The notes under the pieces are model-generated. The model saw only the letters and a program-made list of their open reading frames with translations, was not told the origin of the DNA and did not search any database. The position numbers and the translations under genes are program-made. This document shows, piece by piece, positions 1 through 6,056 of a stretch of DNA of 6,073 bases (the stretch's first letter is position 1; every line of letters begins with the position of its first letter). The DNA is from an uncultured Collinsella sp. (lineage in GTDB: Bacteria > Actinomycetota > Coriobacteriia > Coriobacteriales > Coriobacteriaceae): positions 1 to 6,073 of the forward strand of contig UQLI01000055.1 in the NCBI GenBank assembly GCA_900541715.1, read 5' to 3'.

Positions 1-201
1 TCAATGGTATACGGGTGCATCATCGACGTCTTCAATACAGAAAATATCAGTGCGGGATGTTTTGGAAAATAACCCAAAACCGGCCATGTGGGGTCCTTTG
101 GAGTCACCCTTTAGGCGGAACTCTCCTAATTATTTGGATGAGTCGTTTACTTACTTGTACTGTTACCGTCATCCCGCTGTTGTTGGGGTATGCTTTGTTC
201 G
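1..201. other. Upstream region without a convincing gene
   Basis: I see no gene here that I can support. Two + strand frames are open across most of the stretch, but neither has a Shine-Dalgarno site with a start or a recognisable protein. On the - strand a 28-codon reading frame runs from an ATG at 87-85 to a TGA at 3-1, with AAAGGA six bases before the ATG. It is unrecognised and could be chance. Weak promoter-like hexamers for the repressor gene exist (for example TATGCT at 189-194), but none has a good -35 partner. Confidence 0.5.
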
Positions 202-202
202 T

Positions 203-218
203 ATGTAAACGTATGACA
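203..218 (+). promoter_or_regulatory. Putative LacI-type operator upstream of the repressor gene
   Basis: The 16 bases ATGTAAACGTATGACA are centred on CG, as LacI-family operators usually are. They match the operator-like site at 1369-1384 at 13 of 16 positions, and the T before and the T after both sites also agree. The site ends about ten bases before the repressor's Shine-Dalgarno sequence, so bound repressor could block its own transcription. Sharing between the two promoter regions is seen directly; binding by the encoded repressor is inferred. Confidence 0.6.
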
Positions 219-225
219 TGTTGAT

Positions 226-234
226 GGGGGAGGG
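226..234 (+). promoter_or_regulatory. Shine-Dalgarno site that sets the repressor start
   Basis: The run GGGGGAGGG contains GGAGG five bases before the ATG at 239. The upstream in-frame ATGs at 218 and 224 have no such site; the first overlaps the operator-like sequence and the second the purine run itself. This favours 239 as the start. Confidence 0.65.
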
Positions 235-238
235 TGCT

Positions 239-1249
239 ATGGCTCGCGAGAGTGCTCGTTCTAAGGATACGGCTAAGCCTGGCATCAAGGAAGTTGCGGC
301 GGTGGCGGGGGTTTCGCCTACTACGGTATCTCGTGTGCTTAATAATCGTGGCTATATTAGCCAAGAGACCCGCGATAAGGTCCATGCCGCGATGAAGCGC
401 ATCAACTATACGCCCAACGATATCGCTCGTGCCATGCTCAACGGTCGCCTGAATCTTATCGGTATGATCGTCCCCTATGTCAGCAGTCCGTTTCATGCCC
501 AAGTGGTTCAAGTCATTGAGCATACCCTGGCCGAAAACGGTTTTAAGATGCTGCTGTGCAATAGCGCCAATCGACCCGAGCTTGAGCGCTCTTATATCGA
601 CATGCTTCGACGCAATATGGTTGATGGCGTCATCGTCAACTCGCTTAATATCGGTGCCGAGGCGTATGCCGAGATGGGCTTGAGTCTGGTTGGTATCGAC
701 TGCGACCTTGGCGAAGCCTCTGTTCAGATTGCGAGCGACAGCTATAGCATCGGCGAACTTGCCACGCGTCGCCTGATCGATGACGGATGTTCACGCATCC
801 TGTGCCTGCGCAGCAATAGCCGCATGCGCATGCCTGCCAATAAGCGTACCGATGCCTACCTCGATGTTGTTGAGCAGGCCGGTTTGCCCGCGCTTGTCCG
901 TGAGGTCGAGTTCGTTAAGCCCGACGACGAAAAGAGTGCGGTCGTTGCGAAGATCCTCGATGAGAACCCCGATATTGACGGCATCTTTGCGGGAGACGAC
1001 ACGATGGCGGCTATCTGTCTTAACGTGATGAAGCAGCGCGGCTTGAGCGCTCCGGGCGATATTAAGGTCGTGGGCGCGGATGGTGCCCGCCGCACTATGA
1101 CGTTTATGCCTGACTTAACAACCGTTCGCCAAGATATCGATCGCATCGGAGAGCTCGCGGCGCAATCCATCATTGCTCTTATTAACGGCGAAAAGCCCGA
1201 ATCGAATATCAAGCTCCCCGTTGAACTCATTGAGGGTAAAACCGCGTAG
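239..1249 (+). CDS. LacI/GalR-family transcriptional repressor, probably of the sucrose/fructan operon
   Basis: Cytoplasmic DNA-binding regulator of 336 residues, the usual size for the family. An N-terminal helix-turn-helix spans about residues 16-36 (IKEVAAVAGVSPTTVSRVL, then NN), followed by the hinge helix around 60-69 (NDIARAMLNG). The rest is a periplasmic-binding-protein-like ligand domain, with the family's GIFAGDDTMA segment and a C-terminal LTTVRQDIDRIG segment. The usual VVGFDD is VVGADG here. About 15 residues precede the helix-turn-helix, longer than typical. The start at 239 was chosen over 218 because of the GGGGGAGGG site. The gene lies directly before a sugar operon in the same direction, and related operator-like sites occur before both. 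I infer a ScrR-like role in which a fructoside or sugar phosphate releases repression. The ligand cannot be read from sequence, and other LacI-type sugar regulators look alike. Confidence 0.93.
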   Translation: MARESARSKDTAKPGIKEVAAVAGVSPTTVSRVLNNRGYISQETRDKVHAAMKRINYTPNDIARAMLNGRLNLIGMIVPYVSSPFHAQVVQVIEHTLAENGFKMLLCNSANRPELERSYIDMLRRNMVDGVIVNSLNIGAEAYAEMGLSLVGIDCDLGEASVQIASDSYSIGELATRRLIDDGCSRILCLRSNSRMRMPANKRTDAYLDVVEQAGLPALVREVEFVKPDDEKSAVVAKILDENPDIDGIFAGDDTMAAICLNVMKQRGLSAPGDIKVVGADGARRTMTFMPDLTTVRQDIDRIGELAAQSIIALINGEKPESNIKLPVELIEGKTA

Positions 1250-1284
1250 TTCATCCCGTGCCAAAAGAATTCCTCAAACACCTC

Positions 1285-1300
1285 TGATGACCGTTCGCCG
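1285..1300 (+). promoter_or_regulatory. Degenerate operator-like repeat
   Basis: TGATGACCGTTCGCCG matches the neighbouring site at 1306-1321 at 12 of 16 positions and is centred exactly 21 bp upstream of it, two helical turns. It lacks the conserved TGACA arm of the stronger sites, so it may be a weak auxiliary operator or a decayed duplicate. Confidence 0.25.
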
Positions 1301-1305
1301 GCATA

Positions 1306-1321
1306 TGTCAACCGTTTGCCG
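1306..1321 (-). promoter_or_regulatory. Putative LacI-type operator, inverted orientation
   Basis: Read on the - strand this is CGGCAAACGGTTGACA followed by TATG. It shares the AAACGNTTGACATAT core with the two sites nearer the promoter but points the other way. Its centre is 46 and 63 bp from those sites. It lies upstream of the -35 and could act as an auxiliary operator for repressor looping. Confidence 0.5.
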
Positions 1322-1351
1322 ACGACTGGAACTGCGAAAAGACGTATTGGT

Positions 1352-1367
1352 GTGAAAACGTTTGACA
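1352..1367 (+). promoter_or_regulatory. Putative LacI-type operator overlapping the -35
   Basis: GTGAAAACGTTTGACA is centred on CG with a central AAACGTTT palindrome. Its last six bases are the TTGACA of the proposed -35 element, so bound repressor would directly compete with RNA polymerase. It is centred 17 bp from the next site. Confidence 0.6.
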
Positions 1368-1390
1368 TATGAAAACGATTGACATATCTT
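1362..1390 (+). promoter_or_regulatory. Main operon promoter
   Basis: A perfect TTGACA -35 (1362-1367) is followed after 17 bp by TATCTT (1385-1390), which matches four of six positions of the -10 consensus. Transcription would start near 1397, giving a leader of about 37 bases. A second TTGACA at 1379-1384 could pair with TAGTAT at 1406-1411, but the 21-bp spacer is poor. The promoter drives the first hydrolase, the permease and probably the second hydrolase. Confidence 0.6.
1369..1384 (+). promoter_or_regulatory. Putative LacI-type operator inside the promoter spacer
   Basis: ATGAAAACGATTGACA fits almost exactly between the proposed -35 and -10 elements. It is the closest match to the site before the repressor gene (13 of 16). 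Occupancy here would block promoter recognition. Its own TTGACA half resembles a -35, so part of the similarity to its neighbour could reflect promoter rather than operator constraint. Confidence 0.6.
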
Positions 1391-1433
1391 GCAGTTGTAC
1401 CGAGTTAGTATCTCGTGAGAAAGGAAGTCTCGG

Positions 1434-2816
1434 ATGCACAAGGTGTATTACCAGCCTGAGGGAATTTGGGTAGGCGACATCATGCCGTACGGCGAGGACG
1501 GCACGTTCTATCTCTATCATCAGCGTGACACGCGAAACCCCGGACCTTTCGGAGAGCCGTTTGGCTGGGCACTCGCGACAACCAAGGACTTCGTCAATTA
1601 CAAAGACTTTGGCGAGAGCCTTGAGCGTGGCGGCGACGAGGAAGTCGACCAGTATGTTTATGCCGGCACGGTGTTTAAGGTGGGCGACAAGTACCATGCG
1701 CTCTACACTGGTTGCAATCGCGATAAGGTCAAGGCACGCTTGATGAAGCAGGTTCTTCTTCACGCAACGAGTGACGACGCCGTCAAGTGGGAGAAGAACA
1801 TCGCCGAGACGCTGCTTCCGCCCCAGGAGGGTTACGATGACCGCAACTGGCGCGATCCCTTTGTGCTTTGGGATGAGGAGAACGAAGAGTACATGCTCAT
1901 CCTCGGCACGCGTGTGGGCGAGGACAAGCGTCTGATGACCGGTCGTCTGGTCAAGTTCACCTCCAAGGACCTGGATACCTGGGAGTTCCAGGGCGACTGG
2001 TGGAATCCGGGCCTGTACACCATGTTCGAGATGCCTGATCTCTTTAAGATGGGCGACTGGTGGTATCTGGTGTTCTCCGAGTACAGTGATGGCAACAAGA
2101 CCCGTTACCGCATGTCTCGCTCTATCAACGGTCCTTGGATCACTCCTGCGGACGATTCCTTCGATGGCCGCGCGTACTATGCCGCGCGTACCGCATTTGA
2201 CGGCGAGCGCCGCGTTCTCTTTGGTTGGGTTCCTACGCGTGACGAGGGCGGTGACCCCAGCTCTTACCTGTGGGGTGGCACCTTTATGCCTCTCGAGATC
2301 GTTCAGCGTGTTGACGGAACGCTCGGCACCAAGCTTCCTGACAGCATGCTTGGCGCCTTTGGCGAGGCTAAGGCAGTCGAGGCCTTTGAGCTCTCCTGCG
2401 AGTCGGGCAAGGTCGAGCAGGTGCTCGCCGCGGATGCCGGTTCCACCTATATGCTCGATGCCGACATCGAGCTCGCCGGTGACGCTGCCGGCTTCTCGGT
2501 GAAGCTTGCCGAGGACGCCGAGTCCGGTCTTGCCTATGAGTTCCGCGCCAACCTGCGTGAGGGCAAGCTCGAGTTTACGGCGGCCCCCCAGTATCCGTGG
2601 TTCCAGGTCAACAACATGGGCCTCGAGCGTCCGTTGTTCTTTAAGGGCGAGGGCACTCATCATGTGCGCCTGGTCGTTGACGACGATATCGCGACCATCT
2701 TTGTCGATGATGTTGCGCTTAACGCTCGATTCTGCAATAAGCAGGGCCAGGGTGTGGCGCTGACGGTCACCGACGGTACGCTTAAGTGCGCAAATGCAAC
2801 GATCGCGTCTCTGTAA
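1434..2816 (+). CDS. Divergent cytoplasmic GH32-like glycoside hydrolase
   Basis: A 460-residue protein with the two-part GH32 plan: a five-bladed beta-propeller over about residues 1-300 and a C-terminal beta-sandwich over about 320-460. The classical WMNDPNG motif is absent; its place is taken by WVGDIMPYG, with Asp15 as the likely nucleophile. Asp141 lies in WRDPF, the transition-state stabiliser motif, and Glu199 in FEMPDL is the likely acid/base. Canonical enzymes have Cys after that Glu; here it is Met. From recall, this is a recognisable clade of GH32 proteins with a GDxMP motif and little biochemistry. There is no signal peptide, so it acts in the cytoplasm, probably on a fructoside delivered by the permease 45 bases downstream. 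AAAGGA lies eight bases before the ATG. It is the first gene after the operator cluster. The substrate is unknown; a related GH43-like activity is the main alternative. Confidence 0.85.
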   Translation: MHKVYYQPEGIWVGDIMPYGEDGTFYLYHQRDTRNPGPFGEPFGWALATTKDFVNYKDFGESLERGGDEEVDQYVYAGTVFKVGDKYHALYTGCNRDKVKARLMKQVLLHATSDDAVKWEKNIAETLLPPQEGYDDRNWRDPFVLWDEENEEYMLILGTRVGEDKRLMTGRLVKFTSKDLDTWEFQGDWWNPGLYTMFEMPDLFKMGDWWYLVFSEYSDGNKTRYRMSRSINGPWITPADDSFDGRAYYAARTAFDGERRVLFGWVPTRDEGGDPSSYLWGGTFMPLEIVQRVDGTLGTKLPDSMLGAFGEAKAVEAFELSCESGKVEQVLAADAGSTYMLDADIELAGDAAGFSVKLAEDAESGLAYEFRANLREGKLEFTAAPQYPWFQVNNMGLERPLFFKGEGTHHVRLVVDDDIATIFVDDVALNARFCNKQGQGVALTVTDGTLKCANATIASL

Positions 2817-2851
2817 TGGCATCAAAACGTCTTATGATTTCGTAAAGGAAT

Positions 2852-2858
2852 GGAGAGG
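2852..2858 (+). promoter_or_regulatory. Shine-Dalgarno site that sets the permease start
   Basis: GGAGAGG lies just before the ATG at 2862, with GGAG six bases away. The alternative in-frame ATG at 2850 has AAAGGA directly touching it, which is too close for normal initiation, and would add four residues before the typical MDYK beginning of EIIB domains. Confidence 0.6.
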
Positions 2859-2861
2859 AAC

Positions 2862-4313
2862 ATGGACTACAAAGTAGTGTCTCAGCAAGTCGTCGATAAC
2901 GTCGGCGGTCTGGAGAACATCGAGGGCGCCACGCATTGCGTTACGCGTCTGCGTCTGGTGCTCAAGGATACGAGCAAGTACAACAAGGCCGAGCTCGAGA
3001 ACATCGATGGCGTCAAGGGCGTGCTGTACAACAGCGGCCAGCTCATGATCATCTTCGGTACCGGTACCGTCAACAAGGTTTACGATGAGTTTATGGCTCT
3101 GACGGGCGTTAAGGAGATTAGCGCTTCCGAGGTCAAGGGCGCCGAGGCGGACAAGAAGGGCAAGTTCTTCTCGGTCCTCAAGGTATTCTCGGACATCTTT
3201 ATCCCCATCATTCCCGCTTTCGTCGGCGCTGCTATCATCATCGGCCTTAAGTCGCTGATTGTTGCCAACGGCCTCTTTGGCATGGAGGGCAGCCTCGCCG
3301 ATCACAGCGAGTTCCTCAAGAACCTCGCAAGCTTCTTTGCCATTATCGCCACCACCTTCGACTACCTACCTGTCCTGGTTATGTACAGCGCGGTCAAGCG
3401 TTTTGGCGGTAACCCGATCCTGGGCATCCTCGTCGGTATCGTCATGGTTCACCCGAGCCTTATGAACCGTAACACGTTCGTTATGGACCCGACGGGTGCT
3501 GAGTACTGGAACTTCGGTCCGCTCTCCATTCCCATGGTTGCTTTCCAGGGCGGCGTGTTCCCTGCAATCCTGACTGCCTGGTTTATGGCCAAGGTCGAGA
3601 AGATTGCCCAGAAGTACATCCCCGAGGTCGTTTCGTTCGTCTTTGTCCCGACCGTTACCCTGATTCTTGCTAACGTCGCCCTGTTCACCGTGTTCGGCCC
3701 GCTCGGCAACCTGATCGGCGACGTCCTCGCCGGCGTAATCGATATCCTGTACAACAGGATGGGCGTCTTCGGTGCCTTTGTCTTTGCCGCATTCCTGCAG
3801 CCGCTCGTCGTTACCGGTACGCATCAGTTCATCCAGGGTATCGAGGCAAACCTCGTTGCCACGACTGGCTTCAACTACATCCAGGCAATCTGGTCGGTTT
3901 CCATCATCGCCCAGGGCGGCGGCGCCATCGGCATGTACCTCATTCACAAGAAGCATTCCAAAGAGCGCAACATCTGCATGTCGTCCTTTATCCCGACGCT
4001 GGTCGGTATCTCCGAGCCCGCAATCTTTGCTGCAAACATGCGCTACTCGATCATCCCGTTCATCTGCGCTTGCATCGGTGCAGGCTGCGGCGGTGCCTTC
4101 GTGAAGCTCTTTGAGGTGCGCGCCATCGGTCAGGGTCTGACCGGCGTGCTTGGCCTGCTCATCGTTACGCCCGAGACGCTCGTGTGGTATGTGGCTGGCA
4201 ATCTCATCGCCTTCATCGTGCCGATCGTCTTGATCTTTGCCTACAACAAGGCAAAGGGCGTGCCGACCACCGATGAAGAGGGCGCTGGCGCTGGCTTCGA
4301 CGTTAGCTTCTAG
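2862..4313 (+). CDS. scrA: PTS EIIBC permease, sucrose/beta-fructoside type
   Basis: Membrane permease that takes up a sugar and phosphorylates it using phosphate passed from EIIA. It has 483 residues. The EIIB domain covers about 1-85, with the phosphorylated Cys26 in the motif THCVTRLRLVL. A charged linker (about 80-105) leads to the EIIC domain, a hydrophobic multi-spanning region over about 108-470. This includes PLVVTGTHQF (Thr320-His321) and GISEPAIFAANMRY, with Glu385 in the GI[ST]EP signature of the glucose superfamily. No EIIA domain is fused or encoded nearby, so a general glucose-type EIIA elsewhere is presumably used. Position between two GH32 genes points to sucrose or a short fructo-oligosaccharide; trehalose- and beta-glucoside-type EIIBC proteins look similar, so substrate comes mainly from context. 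It is probably cotranscribed with the preceding hydrolase (45-base gap). The start at 2862 is preferred over 2850 on ribosome-site grounds. Confidence 0.9.
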   Translation: MDYKVVSQQVVDNVGGLENIEGATHCVTRLRLVLKDTSKYNKAELENIDGVKGVLYNSGQLMIIFGTGTVNKVYDEFMALTGVKEISASEVKGAEADKKGKFFSVLKVFSDIFIPIIPAFVGAAIIIGLKSLIVANGLFGMEGSLADHSEFLKNLASFFAIIATTFDYLPVLVMYSAVKRFGGNPILGILVGIVMVHPSLMNRNTFVMDPTGAEYWNFGPLSIPMVAFQGGVFPAILTAWFMAKVEKIAQKYIPEVVSFVFVPTVTLILANVALFTVFGPLGNLIGDVLAGVIDILYNRMGVFGAFVFAAFLQPLVVTGTHQFIQGIEANLVATTGFNYIQAIWSVSIIAQGGGAIGMYLIHKKHSKERNICMSSFIPTLVGISEPAIFAANMRYSIIPFICACIGAGCGGAFVKLFEVRAIGQGLTGVLGLLIVTPETLVWYVAGNLIAFIVPIVLIFAYNKAKGVPTTDEEGAGAGFDVSF

Positions 4314-4343
4314 TTGAGCCGTTCAGCGTAATGTGCGGATAAG
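4314..4343 (+). promoter_or_regulatory. Weak possible internal promoter
   Basis: TTGAGC (4314-4319) and GATAAG (4338-4343) each match four of six consensus positions, with an 18-bp spacer. A start near 4350 would place the hairpin at the extreme 5' end of the transcript. No operator-like site is nearby. This may be chance. Confidence 0.2.
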
Positions 4344-4350
4344 TCCATTT

Positions 4351-4392
4351 GGGGAAGGGCGTTCGGCTCGTGTGAGTCGAGCGTCCTTTCCC
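4351..4392 (+). promoter_or_regulatory. Long intergenic stem-loop between permease and second hydrolase
   Basis: Positions 4351-4369 pair with 4374-4392 over 19 consecutive base pairs around a GTGT loop. Four of the pairs are G.U wobbles (4354/4389, 4359/4384, 4362/4381, 4366/4377), which would be C.A mismatches in the opposite strand's RNA, so the structure suits only the + strand transcript. No U-tract follows. It could stabilise or stop 3' decay of the upstream mRNA, set differential expression, or act as a partial terminator before the second hydrolase gene. Confidence 0.7.
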
Positions 4393-4414
4393 ATAGACGA
4401 GAAAGTCAACGGCG

Positions 4415-5857
4415 ATGTTTAATCAAAAAAATAAGGTGACATGCGCGGACTATGAGCAGTGGCGTGCCGGACAGGATGAGACGGTGGCTCGCATCGCATC
4501 CGACCCCGATAGGCTTTTGTTCCATGTGGAGCCTGAGCTTGGCTGGCTCAACGACCCCAACGGTTTGGTGCAGATCGGTGATACGTATCACATCTATCAC
4601 CAATACGATCCATTCGATGCTGCGCATGGCGGTCCAGTGATTTGGAATCATCTGACAACAAAGGATTTTGTGACGTACGAGAATCGCGGCCCTGTGCTGT
4701 TCCCCGATTCCGATTTGGATTCGAGCGGAGCGTATTCTGGTTCTGCCTTTGTACACGACGGCAAGATTCACTACTTCTATACCGGCAACGTCAAGCATTT
4801 TGACCGCGATGATTACGACTACGTGTTGACGGGCCGTGAGCAAAACCAGATTCATGTGGTTGCCGAGAACCCCGACGAATTGGGCGAGAAGCGCATAGCT
4901 GTTGGGCCGGTCGATTACCCCGACGATATCGGTACGCACGTGCGTGATCCCAAAATCCTTGAACACGATGGTATCTACTACATGGTTCTGGGCGCTCGTA
5001 CGAAAGACGACCGCGGCTGCGTGCTTGTCTATACCTCGAGCGATCTAGAGGACTGGAGCTATGCGACGCGCATTGAGTTGGGCGAGAAGTTTGGCTTTAT
5101 GTGGGAGTGCCCCGATCTGTTTGAGCTCGATGGTGAGCTTATTCTCGTTTGCTGTCCGCAGGGTGTGTCCGCCGATGGATGGCGTTACCGCAATCCGCAC
5201 CAGTGCGTGTGGTTTCCCATCGAGGCCGATTGGGAGGCGCCGAGTTTTAAGATCGCCGGGCAGGGCATGCCCCCGATGGTCGATGCCGGCTTTGATTTCT
5301 ACGCACCGCAGTCTTTTGAGGATGCTGCGGGTCGGCGTTTGATGATCGGGTGGTCGGGTTGCCCCGATGCGACGGCAAAAAGCCCGACGGTGGCACGCGG
5401 GTGGCAGTGCGCGTTGACGGTGCCGAGAGAACTGAGCATGCGCGATGGTAAGCTCTGTCAGCAGCCGGTGCACGAGATTGAGAGGATGCGCGGCGACTGC
5501 GTTTGCGCGACAGGCGGTGAAACCGTTGAGGAGCCGGGCCGCCTGTTTGATCTTGTGGTTTCCTGTGAGGGCGCCCAGGTGATCGAGCTCGAAATCCGCA
5601 AGGGTGTCTTTGTGCGCTATGCAGACGGGATGCTTACCCTCGACATGGGTGACGAAGGCTATGGGCGCGACCAGAGGTCGATCGAGCTCAGCGAGCTTCG
5701 CGACCTGCGCGTGCTTTCGGACACTACGATGGTCGAGATTTTTGCAAATGGCGGCGAGGCGGCACTTACGAGCCGTACCTATTCGCCGGCGGTTCCGGCG
5801 ATGGGGTTGCATGCCGAGGGTGCGGCGTCGATGGATTTCTACCGCCTCGCGCATTAA
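4415..5857 (+). CDS. scrB: GH32 sucrose-6-phosphate hydrolase / beta-fructofuranosidase
   Basis: Cytoplasmic enzyme expected to hydrolyse the fructosyl bond of sucrose-6-phosphate (to glucose-6-phosphate and fructose) or of related fructosides. It has 480 residues, the usual size. The propeller covers about 35-340 and the C-terminal beta-sandwich about 345-480. Catalytic residues are in place: Asp47 in WLNDPNG (nucleophile), Asp178 in VRDPK (transition-state stabiliser) and Glu231 in WECPDL (acid/base). YSGSA (107-111) and FYTGN (121-125) are further family motifs. The segment that is usually WGxxHWGH reads GGPVIWNH (72-79), a subclade difference near the substrate region. There is no signal peptide, in keeping with a PTS-delivered substrate. 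The ribosome site before the ATG is weak (GAGAAAG, about ten bases away). The gene is 101 bases after the permease gene, beyond the stem-loop, and is followed by a terminator. Intracellular fructan or fructo-oligosaccharide hydrolase is the alternative. Confidence 0.9.
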   Translation: MFNQKNKVTCADYEQWRAGQDETVARIASDPDRLLFHVEPELGWLNDPNGLVQIGDTYHIYHQYDPFDAAHGGPVIWNHLTTKDFVTYENRGPVLFPDSDLDSSGAYSGSAFVHDGKIHYFYTGNVKHFDRDDYDYVLTGREQNQIHVVAENPDELGEKRIAVGPVDYPDDIGTHVRDPKILEHDGIYYMVLGARTKDDRGCVLVYTSSDLEDWSYATRIELGEKFGFMWECPDLFELDGELILVCCPQGVSADGWRYRNPHQCVWFPIEADWEAPSFKIAGQGMPPMVDAGFDFYAPQSFEDAAGRRLMIGWSGCPDATAKSPTVARGWQCALTVPRELSMRDGKLCQQPVHEIERMRGDCVCATGGETVEEPGRLFDLVVSCEGAQVIELEIRKGVFVRYADGMLTLDMGDEGYGRDQRSIELSELRDLRVLSDTTMVEIFANGGEAALTSRTYSPAVPAMGLHAEGAASMDFYRLAH

Positions 5858-5994
5858 CCGTGTGTGGAGCGCGATTGGACTTGCTGGGCGGAATGTGTCG
5901 CAGTTGCTGCAGCGAACTACCGTTCATCGCGTGGTTGATTTCCGATCTCAGCCGAACACATTGAGCAAATAGGCCATTCCCGCAGTTAGCCGAA

Positions 5995-6034
5995 CGCCCC
6001 CGCGGCCCCTCCTGGGGTCCGGGGGCGCCGTTTT
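5995..6034 (+). terminator. GC-rich Rho-independent terminator of the operon
   Basis: Positions 5995-6009 pair with 6014-6027 around a TCCT loop, giving a stem of about 14 pairs: seven GC pairs (CGCCCCC/GGGGGCG), a short part with one bulged C and one G.U pair, then four more GC pairs. CCG and then TTTT (6031-6034) follow. The U-tract is short, but the stem is very stable. It lies about 140 bases after the last stop codon. Confidence 0.75.
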
Positions 6035-6056
6035 CCCAGTTGAAGGAACGGTGGAG

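Noticed and set aside
1..87. 28-codon reading frame on the - strand with AAAGGA six bases before its ATG
   Set aside because: The ribosome site is decent, but the peptide is very short and unrecognised and no clear promoter precedes it. Conservation in relatives would be needed to call it a gene.
2..208. Two + strand reading frames open across the left edge (one from 2 to 208, one starting with ATG at 15)
   Set aside because: Neither has a ribosome site or a recognisable protein, they overlap each other, and both run into the operator region; they look like chance open frames.
1302..1321. TTGACA on the - strand inside the inverted operator, as a possible divergent promoter
   Set aside because: No acceptable -10 lies 16-18 bp away, and transcription would run antisense into the repressor gene.
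1352..1384. CcpA-type catabolite response element
   Set aside because: The left arm TGAAAACG resembles one, but the right arm has TGACA shifted by one base from the cre consensus, and the motif recurs before the local repressor gene, which fits a dedicated operator better.
1411..1431. TCTC/GAGA/TCTC segments around the first hydrolase's ribosome site, which could form alternative small helices
   Set aside because: Each helix is only four pairs; too weak to claim a riboswitch or attenuator.
1308..2825. Long - strand open frame (505 codons) opposite the first hydrolase
   Set aside because: It is a shadow of the + strand gene, produced by its codon bias; its translation has no recognisable domain, while the + strand protein has clear GH32 motifs.
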